DNA of 64,000 nucleotides from an uncultured Atopobiaceae bacterium (GCA_944320975.1 CALUJM010000004.1:1-64000); one strand, 5' to 3'; shown: positions 16,796-27,971, counted from the first letter of the stretch. Notes: generated by a model not told the origin, from the sequence alone. Numbers and translations: made by a program.

Positions 16796-17926
16796 ATGAA
16801 GTATCGCAATCCCTTCAAGCCGACGGCAGGCAAGATGCCGCCGGTACTGGTCGGTAGGGACAAGGTTATCAACGACTTTATCGAGGGGCTCGAGAATGGC
16901 GAGGGAGCTCCGGGACGGCTGATGCGCATCACGGGTCCTCGAGGCTCCGGAAAGACCGTGCTTCTCTCGGAGTTGGCCTCGATTGCGGGCGAGCAAGGCT
17001 GGCTTGTCGTCAACGTGTCGGCGTCGGGCGATCTTCTCGAGTCAATCAGAAAGAAGCTGCTGAAGGTTGCGGCACTTGAACCCAACACGATTAAGGTGGG
17101 CGTGGGGTCCGTCACCGTCGAGGCAAGTCGCGCGACATCGGACTCCGAGGATTTCGAGACGGTATTTGAGCGCAAGGCACGGGAGATGACGTCGCGCGGC
17201 AAGGGGCTTCTTGTGACGATGGACGAGGTCCAGGATGCATCGCGCAACGACGTGCGGGAGATTGCGACGGCAGTTCAGTTCCTGATTAGAGAGGACCAAA
17301 ACATAGCCCTCGTGTTCGCGGGCATCACGACGGGGGTCCTCGATCTTCTGAACGGCAAGGCCATGACGTTCCTGCGCAGGGCGAAGCCAGAGGAGCTCGA
17401 CGCCATCCCCATTGATGAGGTGAGCGACTCGCTTCGAACGGCCGTCGAGGAATCCGGCTTCTCCATCGAGGATGCGGCCCTCGAGAGGGCGGCGTCAGCG
17501 ACGGCGGGATATGCCTATCTAATCCAGCTGGTGGGATACCATATCTGGCGCGCCGCCTGGCTGAGGTGCCGCGAGAGGAGCGATGGCGGCATCGTGATTT
17601 CTTCTGTAGATGCCGAGAAGGGCATTGGGGAGGCGATGGAGGAGTTCAAGGAGGCGGTGCTGGAGACGGCAATCGCCGGCCTGCCCAGGACGGCGGTGGA
17701 GTTTGCGCTTGCCATGAGCGAGGCTCCCGGTAGGGTGGTGTCGACGTCTGACATTGCTGCGCGTCTGGGAAAAAGCACAGGCTACCTCAGCCCCTATCGC
17801 CGCCAGCTCATCGCCCGGCAGATCATCGAGCAGACTGCCCCGGGGTACGTCACGTTTTCAATCCCGTTCATGAGGGAGTTTCTAGTTGAGCGCCGCGGAG
17901 AGATATTGGCTCGCTACGGAGGGTGA
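16796..17926 (+). CDS. AAA ATPase (ORC/STAND-like, unknown role)
   Basis: This 376-residue protein has Walker A 'GPRGSGKT' near residue 45, Walker B 'LLVTMDEVQDA' near 140, and a C-terminal winged-helix-like region ('VVSTSDIAARLGKSTGYLSPYRRQLI'). It belongs to the broad group of stand-alone AAA ATPases that act in DNA transactions or as toxin/defence regulators. Base composition is lower in GC than its neighbours, suggesting acquisition. No partner gene is adjacent. The nine-base tandem repeat upstream could make its expression variable. Confidence 0.8.
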   Translation: MKYRNPFKPTAGKMPPVLVGRDKVINDFIEGLENGEGAPGRLMRITGPRGSGKTVLLSELASIAGEQGWLVVNVSASGDLLESIRKKLLKVAALEPNTIKVGVGSVTVEASRATSDSEDFETVFERKAREMTSRGKGLLVTMDEVQDASRNDVREIATAVQFLIREDQNIALVFAGITTGVLDLLNGKAMTFLRRAKPEELDAIPIDEVSDSLRTAVEESGFSIEDAALERAASATAGYAYLIQLVGYHIWRAAWLRCRERSDGGIVISSVDAEKGIGEAMEEFKEAVLETAIAGLPRTAVEFALAMSEAPGRVVSTSDIAARLGKSTGYLSPYRRQLIARQIIEQTAPGYVTFSIPFMREFLVERRGEILARYGG

Positions 17927-18022
17927 CAGGCAGCGGGATGCCGGGGCTCAAGTGACGTTTTGTCTGGTGACGCAGGTCGGAGCCGCCGACCTTGCCGCGC
18001 GCCTCTTCGACGGAGCCTCGGC

Positions 18023-18607
18023 TCACTCCATGCCGGCGAACCCCGTCTGCCGCAAGGCCTCGTAGAGCACGATGGCCGCGGCGTTGGAGAGGTTGAGCGC
18101 GCTGATGCGGTAGTCCTCCGGGTTCACGAAGTTGCCGCAGACGTCCTGGGCGAGAAGCGCGGCGTGGTCGTTCTTCTCGCCGGAGCCCCAGCTTGACGCG
18201 TTGTCGAGCGAGGCGGCGTCAGGCAGCATGGGGATGCGCTCGCAGCAATCCGCATGGACGGCGAGAAGGTCCTCGGGCAGACCCACGCTCTCGCAGCCAA
18301 AGACGAGGTAGTCGCCGTCGTTGTAGCTGGCATCGACATAGGTGCGGCGGGCCTTCTTTGTGAGCAGGTGCAGGCGCGCGTCGGCGTGGGCGAGCTCGTT
18401 CTTCTCTGCAAACTCACCCCAGCCCTTATAGACCGTGACGTCGAGGCTCTCCCAGTAGCCAAGGCCCGCGCGGCGCAGCGACCTTTCGTCCAGCGAGAAC
18501 CCGAGCGGGCCCACGAGGTGTAGGCGCGACCCCGTGACCACGCAGGTGCGCCCTATGTTTCCCGTGTTTGCCGGAATCTCAGGCGCCACGAGCACGACGT
18601 TGAACAA
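18023..18607 (-). CDS. trmL: tRNA (cytidine(34)-2'-O)-methyltransferase TrmL, with insertion
   Basis: This 194-residue SPOUT methyltransferase modifies the wobble base of tRNA-Leu. It has 'PEIPANTGNIGRTC' at residues 9-22, 'LRRAGLGYWE' near 45, 'DYLVFGCESVGLP' near 100 and the terminal 'ALNLSNAAAIVLYEALRQ'. Usual family length is about 155. The extra residues (about 133-168, 'SSWGSGEKNDHAALL...') lie between 'IPMLPD' and 'LNLSN', within the cofactor-binding knot motif. A TTG start preceded by GAGGAGG fits best. The 96-nt gap before it (17927-18022) shows nothing recognisable. Confidence 0.88.
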   Translation of the reverse strand: MFNVVLVAPEIPANTGNIGRTCVVTGSRLHLVGPLGFSLDERSLRRAGLGYWESLDVTVYKGWGEFAEKNELAHADARLHLLTKKARRTYVDASYNDGDYLVFGCESVGLPEDLLAVHADCCERIPMLPDAASLDNASSWGSGEKNDHAALLAQDVCGNFVNPEDYRISALNLSNAAAIVLYEALRQTGFAGME

Positions 18608-18628
18608 GCTTCCTCCTCATGGGCCGGC

Positions 18629-20170
18629 TCAGAGCCGGTGGCTCTCGACGAGGTCGTCGCCGACCTCCGCCTGGTCGTCCAGGGCTACGATGACGACCTC
18701 GTGGCCGCCAAACGCCACCGACCCGAGCGTGCCCTCGGTGAAGCAGGCGACAATCGCATGGTCGGTGCGATAGATGAAGGTGCGATTCTCGAGGAACAGG
18801 TCGTTCACCGCGCGATCGTAGTCGATGTCGCCGCCGAGGTCGCTCGGGTTCTTGGCGAGAAACGCCTGGAGGCCGGACTTTGCGGCGAGCTTGAGCTCGT
18901 TCTCGCTCATGCCAAGGGCCTCGGTTGCCGGAATCTCCGTGCCCGCATCGAGGTCGTAGAACTTTCCGCTCACGTAGCGGGTTCCGTGCGCCCCGCCGTA
19001 GTAGGAGTAGCGGTCCAGACGGACGCTCGCGACCGAGCCGTCTATGGAGGCGGTGGTGTCGTAGCACCAGAGAATCTGCTCGGCGGCGCCGCTGCCGTCT
19101 CCCGCCGCGCCCTCGGCGGTCATCAGCCTCTGTGCGGCGAGGCGCCCCACAAACTCCTGCTCGAGGGTCTCGTTGAGACGTGCCAGCTGCTCGGGCTCCT
19201 CTCCGTCCGAGGTCTTGAACTGGGGATAAGACCAGAGGTTCGTCTCCTCCCAGGAGCCCGAGCCGGCCTGGTAGGCGGAGACGGTTATCTCCTGGGGGAC
19301 GTCTGCCGCGACATAGGCGGTCTCGCCGGCGCGGTCATCTGCGCCGCTGGCGACGGAGTCCTCGAGCAGGGCGATCACGCGCTGCGCCTCGGCCACCGTC
19401 TCGGGAACGGTGTGCAGGGTCACGCCCTCGCCCGGCGCGGCGGCACCGTAGCCCATGAGCGACCAGTAGTCGCTGGTCACGGGACGTTCCATGGCGGCGC
19501 GATAGCCCTCGGCGCTGCTCTGCGCCCCGTTGACCGTGAAGACGTTGACGCTTCCGTCGAAGCTGTACTCCTGCAGATAGGAGAGGACCTCGACGAAGGA
19601 GCCGTCGCGCAGGGCGTATGCGCCTCCGCCGGAGCGCTCCCCGACCTCCGAGGGCCCGTATGTCGTGGTGAGCACGACGGGCTCCCCGTCGATCGTGGCG
19701 TCCTCAAAGCCGGTGAGCACGTCCTGCCCATGTGAGAACGCGTCGGGGTCGTCGAGCGCGCAGACCAGCCCGCCGTCGCGGACCGCCCAGACCTCCACCA
19801 CGTAGGGGTGCATGTAGTCGGACTCGTCCGGGTTGCGGTGGCCGAGCACGAGCTCCTCGATGCCGTCACCGTCGTAGTCCCTAAGCAGCACGAGGTTGAG
19901 GCCGGTGCCCGTCTGAGTCTCGTAGCCCGATTCAGCGGGACCCTCGTAGGAGGGCTCCCCGTAGAGGGCGACATATTCTGCGACCTTGGCGGCGTAGAGG
20001 CCATAGGCCTCCTGGTGCGGGTCCGGCTCGGCCGTCTCGGCGGGCCCCGCCGCAGGCGCCAGCTCTCCAATCGAATTCAATGTCTCTTGGATTTCCGTCG
20101 AGCAGCCCGCAAGGGCAATCGTCCCAATGAGGGCCGCCGCAATCAGTGTCCGTGTGAGTTGGCCGCGCAT
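18629..20170 (-). CDS. Lipoprotein with DUF3298/RsiV-like C-terminal domain
   Basis: This roughly 513-residue secreted lipoprotein has a signal peptide ending in the lipobox 'LAGC'. The N-terminal half has '[17 protein letters not shown]', an EF-hand/FG-GAP-like calcium loop. The C-terminal half ('[26 protein letters not shown]' ... '[11 protein letters not shown]') matches the DUF3298/RsiV extracellular fold. I chose the ATG at 20170 (MRGQLTRT) because it gives a proper signal peptide and follows GGGGGCGG. The function is not known, but it is anchored on the outside of the membrane. Confidence 0.75.
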   Translation of the reverse strand: MRGQLTRTLIAAALIGTIALAGCSTEIQETLNSIGELAPAAGPAETAEPDPHQEAYGLYAAKVAEYVALYGEPSYEGPAESGYETQTGTGLNLVLLRDYDGDGIEELVLGHRNPDESDYMHPYVVEVWAVRDGGLVCALDDPDAFSHGQDVLTGFEDATIDGEPVVLTTTYGPSEVGERSGGGAYALRDGSFVEVLSYLQEYSFDGSVNVFTVNGAQSSAEGYRAAMERPVTSDYWSLMGYGAAAPGEGVTLHTVPETVAEAQRVIALLEDSVASGADDRAGETAYVAADVPQEITVSAYQAGSGSWEETNLWSYPQFKTSDGEEPEQLARLNETLEQEFVGRLAAQRLMTAEGAAGDGSGAAEQILWCYDTTASIDGSVASVRLDRYSYYGGAHGTRYVSGKFYDLDAGTEIPATEALGMSENELKLAAKSGLQAFLAKNPSDLGGDIDYDRAVNDLFLENRTFIYRTDHAIVACFTEGTLGSVAFGGHEVVIVALDDQAEVGDDLVESHRL

Positions 20171-20330
20171 GATGGTCCGCCCCCGATCCTCCGCCCTTGC
20201 CCGTACCCCAAGTGTAGGGCCTTCGCGTCCGGGCGAGTGACGGGAGGGGTGCTTTTCGGGGAGCGCGACGGCAGGCATCCCTGCCCGCTATAATTGCGTG
20301 AGCAACGCCTCCAAACCCGAAAGGACCCTC

Positions 20331-20750
20331 ATGATCAAGGACCTGGTGCACGACGACGCCATCCTCTCCACCCCGTGTGAGCCCGCGACCGCCGAGGACG
20401 CCCCGGTCGCGCAGGACCTCGTCGACACGCTTGCCGCCATCGACGACGCGGTCTGCCTCGCGGCCAACCAGATCGGCGTGACCAAGGCCATCATCGCCTT
20501 CCAGGACGACAAGGACGAGGTCCACGTCATGTACAACCCCAAGGTCCTCATGGGCCTGGGCGGGGCCAAGGTCGAGGAGAACTGCCTCACGCACGAGGAG
20601 GTCACCAAGGTCACGCGCTTCGCCAAGATCAAGGTTTCCTTCGACGAGCTCGTCGACGGCCAGCTCAAGGCCCGTCGTCGCGACTACATCGGCTGGACGG
20701 CCCAGATGATCCAGCACATGGTCGACCACTGCAAGGGCAAGCTGGTCTAG
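20331..20750 (+). CDS. Peptide deformylase-like protein with altered active-site motifs
   Basis: This 139-residue protein aligns with short peptide deformylases: motif 1 is 'CLAANQIG', motif 2 has Cys in 'ENCLT' where the family has EGCLS, and motif 3 reads 'QHMVDH' where the family has QHExDH. The metal ligands Cys and both His are kept, but the catalytic Glu of HExxH is Met. Normal deformylase activity is therefore doubtful. It might be a metal-binding homologue with another job. The ATG at 20331 follows GAAAGGA. The UvrA-like gene follows after one base, so they are cotranscribed. Confidence 0.8.
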   Translation: MIKDLVHDDAILSTPCEPATAEDAPVAQDLVDTLAAIDDAVCLAANQIGVTKAIIAFQDDKDEVHVMYNPKVLMGLGGAKVEENCLTHEEVTKVTRFAKIKVSFDELVDGQLKARRRDYIGWTAQMIQHMVDHCKGKLV

Positions 20751-20751
20751 C

Positions 20752-23243
<2,492 letters not shown>

Positions 23244-23244
<1 letters not shown>

Positions 23245-23338
23245 ATTGGGGACGGGTTATTTCGCGCAGACCGGTTGGGACAGGTTTGTCCATCAAACCT
23301 GTCCCAACCGGTCTGCGCGAAATAACCCGTCCCCAATT
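23244..23338. repeat. 95-bp palindrome, 45-bp perfect arms
   Basis: Arms 23244-23288 and 23294-23338 are exact reverse complements around a 5-nt loop. Each arm holds two core units in a row: AATTGGGGACGGGTTATTTCG then CCGGTTGGGACAGG. It begins on the stop codon of the UvrA-like gene and ends just before the nth stop, between convergent genes. Confidence 0.97.
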
Positions 23339-23349
23339 AGCAGAAAACC

Positions 23350-24012
23350 CTAGCAGCGGTGGGCGCTCGGGCAGATGTCCTCGAGGATACAGTCGTCGCA
23401 CTTGGGGGAGCGCGCCGAGCACGTGTCGCGCCCGTGCTTGATCCACTGGTGGTTGACGGGGCCCCAGAGCTCGCGCGGCAGCAGCTTGAGCAGGTCCTGC
23501 TCGGTCTTGAGAGGCTCCTTCTCGTGCGTCTTGGGCGAGAGCGCGAGTCGGTGCGCAATGCGGTTGACGTGCGTGTCCACCGCAATGCCCTCGACGATGC
23601 CAAAGCCCACGTTCATCACGATGTTGGCGGTCTTGCGCCCCACGCCGGGAAGGCGCGTGAGCTCCTCCATCGTGTGCGGAACCTCGCCGCCAAACTCGGA
23701 GACTATCATCTGCGCGCACTCGACGCAGTGGCGCGCCTTCGACTTGTAGAAGCCGAGGCTGTGGATGTACTCCGCCACCTCGGCGGGCGATGCCGCGGCC
23801 ATGGCCTCGGGTGTGGGGAAGCGCTCAAAGAGCGCCGGCGTCACCTTGTTGACTTGGGCATCGGTGGTCTGGGCGGAGAGCAGCACGGCAATGGTCAGCC
23901 GGAAGGGGCTGGCATGGTCGAGAAAGCACTCGACCGGACCGTACTTCTCGTCAAGGCGCCTGCACACCTCGACGGCTCGGTCGATCTTGGCCTGCTTGGT
24001 CTCTCTGGGCAT
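23350..24012 (-). CDS. nth: Endonuclease III
   Basis: This 220-residue base-excision repair glycosylase/AP lyase removes oxidised pyrimidines. It has the helix-hairpin-helix 'LPGVGRKTANIV' near residue 122, the catalytic Lys within that motif, the catalytic Asp in 'AVDTHVNR', and the C-terminal [4Fe-4S] ligands C-x6-C-x2-C-x5-C ('CSARSPKCDDCILEDIC'). It is of normal length and complete, convergent with the UvrA-like gene across a long palindrome. Confidence 0.96.
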   Translation of the reverse strand: MPRETKQAKIDRAVEVCRRLDEKYGPVECFLDHASPFRLTIAVLLSAQTTDAQVNKVTPALFERFPTPEAMAAASPAEVAEYIHSLGFYKSKARHCVECAQMIVSEFGGEVPHTMEELTRLPGVGRKTANIVMNVGFGIVEGIAVDTHVNRIAHRLALSPKTHEKEPLKTEQDLLKLLPRELWGPVNHQWIKHGRDTCSARSPKCDDCILEDICPSAHRC

Positions 24013-24075
24013 GGTGCCTCCCTGCGCTCAATGCGTTCATACTGAGTGATGATACCGATAAGAGCGGGGGAGAAG

Positions 24076-24575
24076 ATGAACATCAGCTGGGATGCGGAGG
24101 GCTACCGGAGGAACTTCTCGTTCGTGCCGGCGTACGGTGGAGCGGTCGTCGACCTCGTCGGTGCGGGGCCGGGCGCGCGGTGTCTGGACCTGGGCTGCGG
24201 AAGCGGTGCGCTCACGGCGGAGCTTGCGGCGCGCGGGTTCACGAGGCGCTTGCCCATGCGTTCGCGCGTCGGGATTTGGCCTACGAGGTGCCGTTCTTTT
24301 TTCCCACGGTGGGGGAGTACGCGCCGCTCGTCGAGGCGGCGGGCATTCGCGTGACCTACGCGACGCTCTTTGACCGTCCGACGGCTCAGGTCGGGCCCGA
24401 CGGCATGGCAAACTGGATCCGCATGTTCGTGAGGCACCCCTTTGACGGGATGGATTCCGCAGAGGCAGGGGGGATCGTCTCGGAGGCGGTGGCGGAGCTC
24501 CGACCCACGATGCTGCGCGACGGGACCTGGTTCGTTGACTACACTCGCCTGCGCATGCGCGCCGTGAGAATATAA
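24076..24575 (+). pseudogene. SAM-dependent methyltransferase remnant with internal deletion
   Basis: The first part (24076 to about 24243) encodes a normal methyltransferase start with motif I 'CLDLGCGSGALTAELAARGF'. The frame then fails. A second frame (about 24243-24575) encodes what looks like the family's C-terminal part: 'EALAHAFARRDLAYEVPFFFP' ... 'VGEYAPLVEAAGI' ... 'TWFVDYTRLRMRAV'. Roughly 100 residues between them are missing, and the junction lies near GGGTTCACGAGG. A single out-of-frame internal deletion explains this. A ribosome site (GGGGGAGAAG) is still present. Confidence 0.8.
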
Positions 24576-24598
24576 ACCAGGACGTCTATTCTCGGAAA

Positions 24599-24676
24599 GT
24601 TCAATTTGAATCTGTGCTAGAGTGTCGACATTGAACTTGTTGCGAGAGAAGTTCAATTTAGTTACCAGAATTGAAC
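24599..24676. promoter_or_regulatory. Array of four GTTCAAT/ATTGAAC half-sites
   Basis: GTTCAAT at 24599-24605 and 24651-24657 alternates with ATTGAAC at 24630-24636 and 24670-24676. The middle pair forms an inverted repeat with a 14-nt gap. The array occupies the whole region just before the HTH-aminotransferase gene and is the obvious candidate operator for its own XRE domain. Confidence 0.65.
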
Positions 24677-24689
24677 CACAGGAGACCGG

Positions 24690-26204
24690 ATGTCCCAGGA
24701 GACCTTTGCGGACCGCCTTCGTCAGGCGATGGGCGAGAAGGACCTCAAGCAGGCGGACCTCATCCACGCTGCGGAGCAGCGCGGCGAGAAGCTCGGAAAG
24801 AGCCAGGTCAGCCAGTATGTGAGCGGCAAGGTCGTCCCGCGTGCGGCGACGCTGCGCCTGCTTGCCGACATCCTGGGCGTCCCGGAGGCGTGGCTTGCCA
24901 CGGGGGACGGCGCGCGAGCTGCCGCGCGGCCTGAGACCGCTCCCACGACCCCCTCTGCCAGCACGTCCATGAAAAGGAGCACGACCATGCGTGAGTTCAA
25001 GAAGTCCAACAAGCTCGACAACGTCCTCTACGACGTCCGCGGTCCCGTGGCCGACGAGGCTGCCCGCATGGAGGACGAGGGCCTGCGCATCCTCAAGCTC
25101 AACATCGGCAACCCCGCGCCCTTCGGCTTCCGCACGCCCGACGAGGTCGTGCACGACATGCGCCAGCAGCTGCCCGACTGCGAGGGCTACTCGGACTCCC
25201 GAGGCCTCTTCTCCGCGCGCAAGGCCATCATGCAGTACGCGCAGATCAAGCATCTGCCCAATGTGAGCATGGACGGCATCTACACGGGCAACGGCGTCTC
25301 CGAGCTCATCCAGCTCTGCATGAACGCGCTGCTCGACACCGGCGACGAGATTCTCATCCCGAGCCCCGACTACCCGCTCTGGACCGCGTGCGCCACGCTC
25401 GCGGGCGGCACCCCCGTCCACTACCTCTGCGACGAGCAGGCCGAGTGGACGCCCGACCTCGCCGACATGGAGTCCAAGGTCACAAGCAACACCAAGGCCA
25501 TCGTCATCATCAACCCCAACAACCCCACGGGCGCGGTCTACCCGCGCGAGGTGCTCGAGCAGATCGTTGAGATCGCGCGCCGCCACCAGCTCATGATCTT
25601 CTCGGACGAGATCTACGACCGCCTGTGCATGGACGGCCATGAGCACATCTCCATCGCCTCCCTCGCGCCCGACCTGCCGTGCGTCACGTTCTCCGGCCTC
25701 TCCAAGTCCCACATGGTCGCCGGCTACCGCATCGGCTGGATGGTCCTCTCCGGCAACAAGCGCTGCATGCGCGACTTCATCTACGGCATCAACATGCTCT
25801 CCAACATGCGCCTGTGCTCCAACGTGCCCGCCCAGTCCATCGTCCAGACGGCGCTCGGCGGCTACCAGAGCGTAGAGCGCTACGTGGAACCGGGCGGCCG
25901 CGTCTACGAGCAGCGCAACTACGTCTACGAGGCCCTCAACGCCATCGACGGCATCACGGCGGTCAAGCCCAAGGCGGCGTTCTACATCTTCCCCAAGATC
26001 GACGTGAAGAAGTTCAACATCACCGACGACGAGCAGTTCGCTCTCGACCTGCTGCACGAGAAGCGCATCCTCATCACGCGCGGCGGTGGCTTCAACTGGC
26101 CGGAGCCCGACCACTTCCGCATCGTCTACCTCCCGCGCATGGAGGTGCTGCGCGAGGCCATGACGGACCTTGCGGACTTCTTCGCGCACTATCGTCAGGC
26201 ATAG
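24690..26204 (+). CDS. XRE helix-turn-helix fused to AlaA-type alanine aminotransferase
   Basis: This is a 504-residue fusion. Residues 1-70 are a Cro/CI-type helix-turn-helix ('FADRLRQAMGEKDLKQADLI', 'GKSQVSQYVSGK'), followed by a Pro/Ala/Thr linker. From about residue 100 it is an AlaA-type class I aminotransferase (pyruvate-glutamate/alanine): 'LNIGNPAPFGF', 'NPNNPTGAVYP', the PLP Lys in 'SGLSKSHMVAGYR', and 'MRLCSNVPAQ'. A strong internal ribosome site and ATG at 24987 could also yield the enzyme alone. The architecture recalls MocR regulators (GntR plus aminotransferase) but with a different DNA-binding domain. It overlaps the convergent yolD gene by 10 bp. Confidence 0.93.
   Translation: MSQETFADRLRQAMGEKDLKQADLIHAAEQRGEKLGKSQVSQYVSGKVVPRAATLRLLADILGVPEAWLATGDGARAAARPETAPTTPSASTSMKRSTTMREFKKSNKLDNVLYDVRGPVADEAARMEDEGLRILKLNIGNPAPFGFRTPDEVVHDMRQQLPDCEGYSDSRGLFSARKAIMQYAQIKHLPNVSMDGIYTGNGVSELIQLCMNALLDTGDEILIPSPDYPLWTACATLAGGTPVHYLCDEQAEWTPDLADMESKVTSNTKAIVIINPNNPTGAVYPREVLEQIVEIARRHQLMIFSDEIYDRLCMDGHEHISIASLAPDLPCVTFSGLSKSHMVAGYRIGWMVLSGNKRCMRDFIYGINMLSNMRLCSNVPAQSIVQTALGGYQSVERYVEPGGRVYEQRNYVYEALNAIDGITAVKPKAAFYIFPKIDVKKFNITDDEQFALDLLHEKRILITRGGGFNWPEPDHFRIVYLPRMEVLREAMTDLADFFAHYRQA
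24974..24989 (+). promoter_or_regulatory. Internal ribosome site and ATG within the HTH-aminotransferase gene
   Basis: AAGGAG (24974-24979) stands 7 nt before the in-frame ATG at 24987. Translation from here gives MREFKKSNKLDN, which is where free-standing AlaA proteins begin. A second, enzyme-only product is therefore plausible. Confidence 0.6.
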
Positions 26205-26554
26205 GGTTCGCCCTGCGCCCGGGTGGGCGGAATCGGGCCGATGCTCCAGACGTCATCGAAGGGAATGCGCGTGCGCACGACCGAGAGCTCGCGCCTCACG
26301 GGGTCGATTCCGGTCACGACTCCGCTGACGGTGACGTAGGCGTCGGTCTGGTAGTAGACCACGCGGACAAGGTCGCCCCTGCGCACGCGCGAGAGCTCCG
26401 CCGAGATGCGCGCCTCGTCCTCATCTCCGGGGTCTCGGCGCCGCTCGCGGACGCGCTCTTTCCTGCGGACGAGGTCATAGTAGCCGGTGAGCGCGGCAAA
26501 CGGCATGAACTGCGCCGCGCGCTCGGCGCGTCTTCCCCTCCTCCCGCTACTCAT
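26195..26554 (-). CDS. YolD-like protein
   Basis: This 119-residue protein has the YolD signature: N-terminal 'RRAERAAQFMPFAALTGYYDLVRRKE', a charged helix, then a small beta domain 'VRVVYYQTDAYVTVSGVVTGID'. YolD-like genes accompany Y-family polymerases and are thought to assist or control them. The ATG at 26554 overlaps the polymerase stop by 8 bp and follows GGGAGG, so the two are coupled. Confidence 0.85.
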   Translation of the reverse strand: MSSGRRGRRAERAAQFMPFAALTGYYDLVRRKERVRERRRDPGDEDEARISAELSRVRRGDLVRVVYYQTDAYVTVSGVVTGIDPVRRELSVVRTRIPFDDVWSIGPIPPTRAQGEPYA

Positions 26555-27878
26555 GGTGACCTCCCACCTGCCGGTTTCTGTCGCGCCCCGTGGCCTCCGG
26601 CCGCAGGCTGATGCCGCGCACGAGGGCGTTCTTGCCAAACCTGCGCTTCACGGCCATCGTGGCGCGCGCGAGGCTCCTCTCGGCCGAATCGGCGGCGGGG
26701 TCCGAGAAGAGCGTGAGCTCGGCATGCTCCTCCGCCGCGAGCCCGCCCGCGGCTATGTTGATGCGCCTGACGGGGCGGTTGGGGTCCACGATCTCGGCGA
26801 AGAGGGTCAGAAACGCCGCGATGAGCGCCTCGCGCGAGCTGGTGGCCTCGTCGAGCTTGCGCGAGGCGTTGGCGGCCTCCCCGCGCCGGCCGACTATGCG
26901 CGTCCCGTGCTCTCCCGTGAAGGTCCGCGCAGGCGCGCCCCCCGGGCCCGCCTCGCCCCCGCGCTCGCGCGCGTAGCCCACGAAGAGCGAGACATGGCTG
27001 CAGACCAGGCCCTTGTCGACGAGGTCGAGCACGAGGCCGTCCACCATCTCGCGCAAGATCGTCTCGGCCTCCTCGAAGCTGTAGTCGCGCATGAGGACCT
27101 GTCCGGAGCCCATGGAGTGCGCGCGCGGCCGATATGCGTGAATCTCCGCCATGGTGCAGGGCTCGATGCCCCAGGCATGGTCTATGAGCAGCTCGGCGTT
27201 GATGCCAAACTCGTCGTAGAGCTTTCGCTCGTCCAGCAGGGCCACGCCGCCCATGTCGCGCGCCCCCATCCGAGCCAGCCGTCGCGCGATGCCCGGGCCG
27301 ATGCCCCAGATGTCCGTGATGGGCCGGTGCGGCCAGATGAGGCACTTGTAGCGCTCCTCGTCCAGCTCCCCTATGTGGTCCTCCACGTGCTTGGCCGTGA
27401 TGTCGAGCGCCACCTTGGCGAGGAAGAGGTTGGTGCCGATCCCCGCGGTGGCGCACACGCCCGTCTCCCGGAGCACGAGGTCCATGAGCATCATGGCGAG
27501 TTCGCGCGGCGTCTTGCCGTAGAGGTTGAGATAGGGCGTCACGTCTATGAAGCACTCGTCTACGGAGTAGACGTGGATGTCCTCCGGCGAGAAGTACCTC
27601 AAGTAGAGCCCGTAGATGTCTGCCGAGACCTCCATGTAGCGGCGCATGCGCGGAGGCGCCATCTCGTAATCAAGACCCTCCGGGATCTCGAAGACGCGGC
27701 ATCGGTTGCGCACCCCGAGCGCCTTCATGGCCGGTGAGATGGCGAGGCAGATGGTGGTGGGGCCGCGTGAGGGGTCTGCCACCACGAGGCGATGCTCGAA
27801 GGGGTCGTAGCCTCGGTCGACGCACTCGACCGAGGCATAGAAGCACTTGAGGTCGATGCAGAGATAGGATCGGTCCAC
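26547..27878 (-). CDS. Y-family translesion DNA polymerase (UmuC/DinB type)
   Basis: This 443-residue polymerase copies damaged DNA. It has 'CIDLKCFYASVEC' with the first metal ligand, 'YSVDECFIDVTPYL' with the catalytic Asp-Glu, 'GIGTNLFLAKVALD', and a helix-hairpin-helix 'DIWGIGPGIARRL'. The proportions resemble the UvrX/YqjW and UmuC branch more than DinB proper. I chose the GTG at 27878 (VDRSYLCID) because GAAGGGAG precedes it. Using the earlier ATG (27917) would put the SOS-like box at 27892-27903 inside the gene. It is coupled to yolD. Confidence 0.9.
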   Translation of the reverse strand: MDRSYLCIDLKCFYASVECVDRGYDPFEHRLVVADPSRGPTTICLAISPAMKALGVRNRCRVFEIPEGLDYEMAPPRMRRYMEVSADIYGLYLRYFSPEDIHVYSVDECFIDVTPYLNLYGKTPRELAMMLMDLVLRETGVCATAGIGTNLFLAKVALDITAKHVEDHIGELDEERYKCLIWPHRPITDIWGIGPGIARRLARMGARDMGGVALLDERKLYDEFGINAELLIDHAWGIEPCTMAEIHAYRPRAHSMGSGQVLMRDYSFEEAETILREMVDGLVLDLVDKGLVCSHVSLFVGYARERGGEAGPGGAPARTFTGEHGTRIVGRRGEAANASRKLDEATSSREALIAAFLTLFAEIVDPNRPVRRINIAAGGLAAEEHAELTLFSDPAADSAERSLARATMAVKRRFGKNALVRGISLRPEATGRDRNRQVGGHHE

Positions 27879-27891
27879 GACGGCTCCCTTC

Positions 27892-27903
27892 AAACATGTG
27901 TTC
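27892..27903. promoter_or_regulatory. SOS-like box upstream of the Y-family polymerase
   Basis: AAAC-ATGT-GTTC resembles the Gram-positive/actinobacterial LexA site GAAC-N4-GTTC. It sits 13 nt before the chosen polymerase start. LexA control is expected for this enzyme type, but LexA itself is not in the window. Confidence 0.5.
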
Positions 27904-27971
27904 TCGTGTGAACTCATGATGCCCCGGGGACCGGACAGAAATTGACCCTCGGATCCCGGTCACAAATACTG

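Noticed and set aside
16679-16996. Minus-strand frame with repeated Lys-Thr-His residues
   Set aside because: It is produced by the 9-bp DNA repeat and runs antisense through the start of the AAA ATPase gene; no ribosome site.
27879-27917. Upstream ATG for the Y-family polymerase
   Set aside because: It would place the SOS-like box inside the coding region; the GTG at 27878 has the proper ribosome site.
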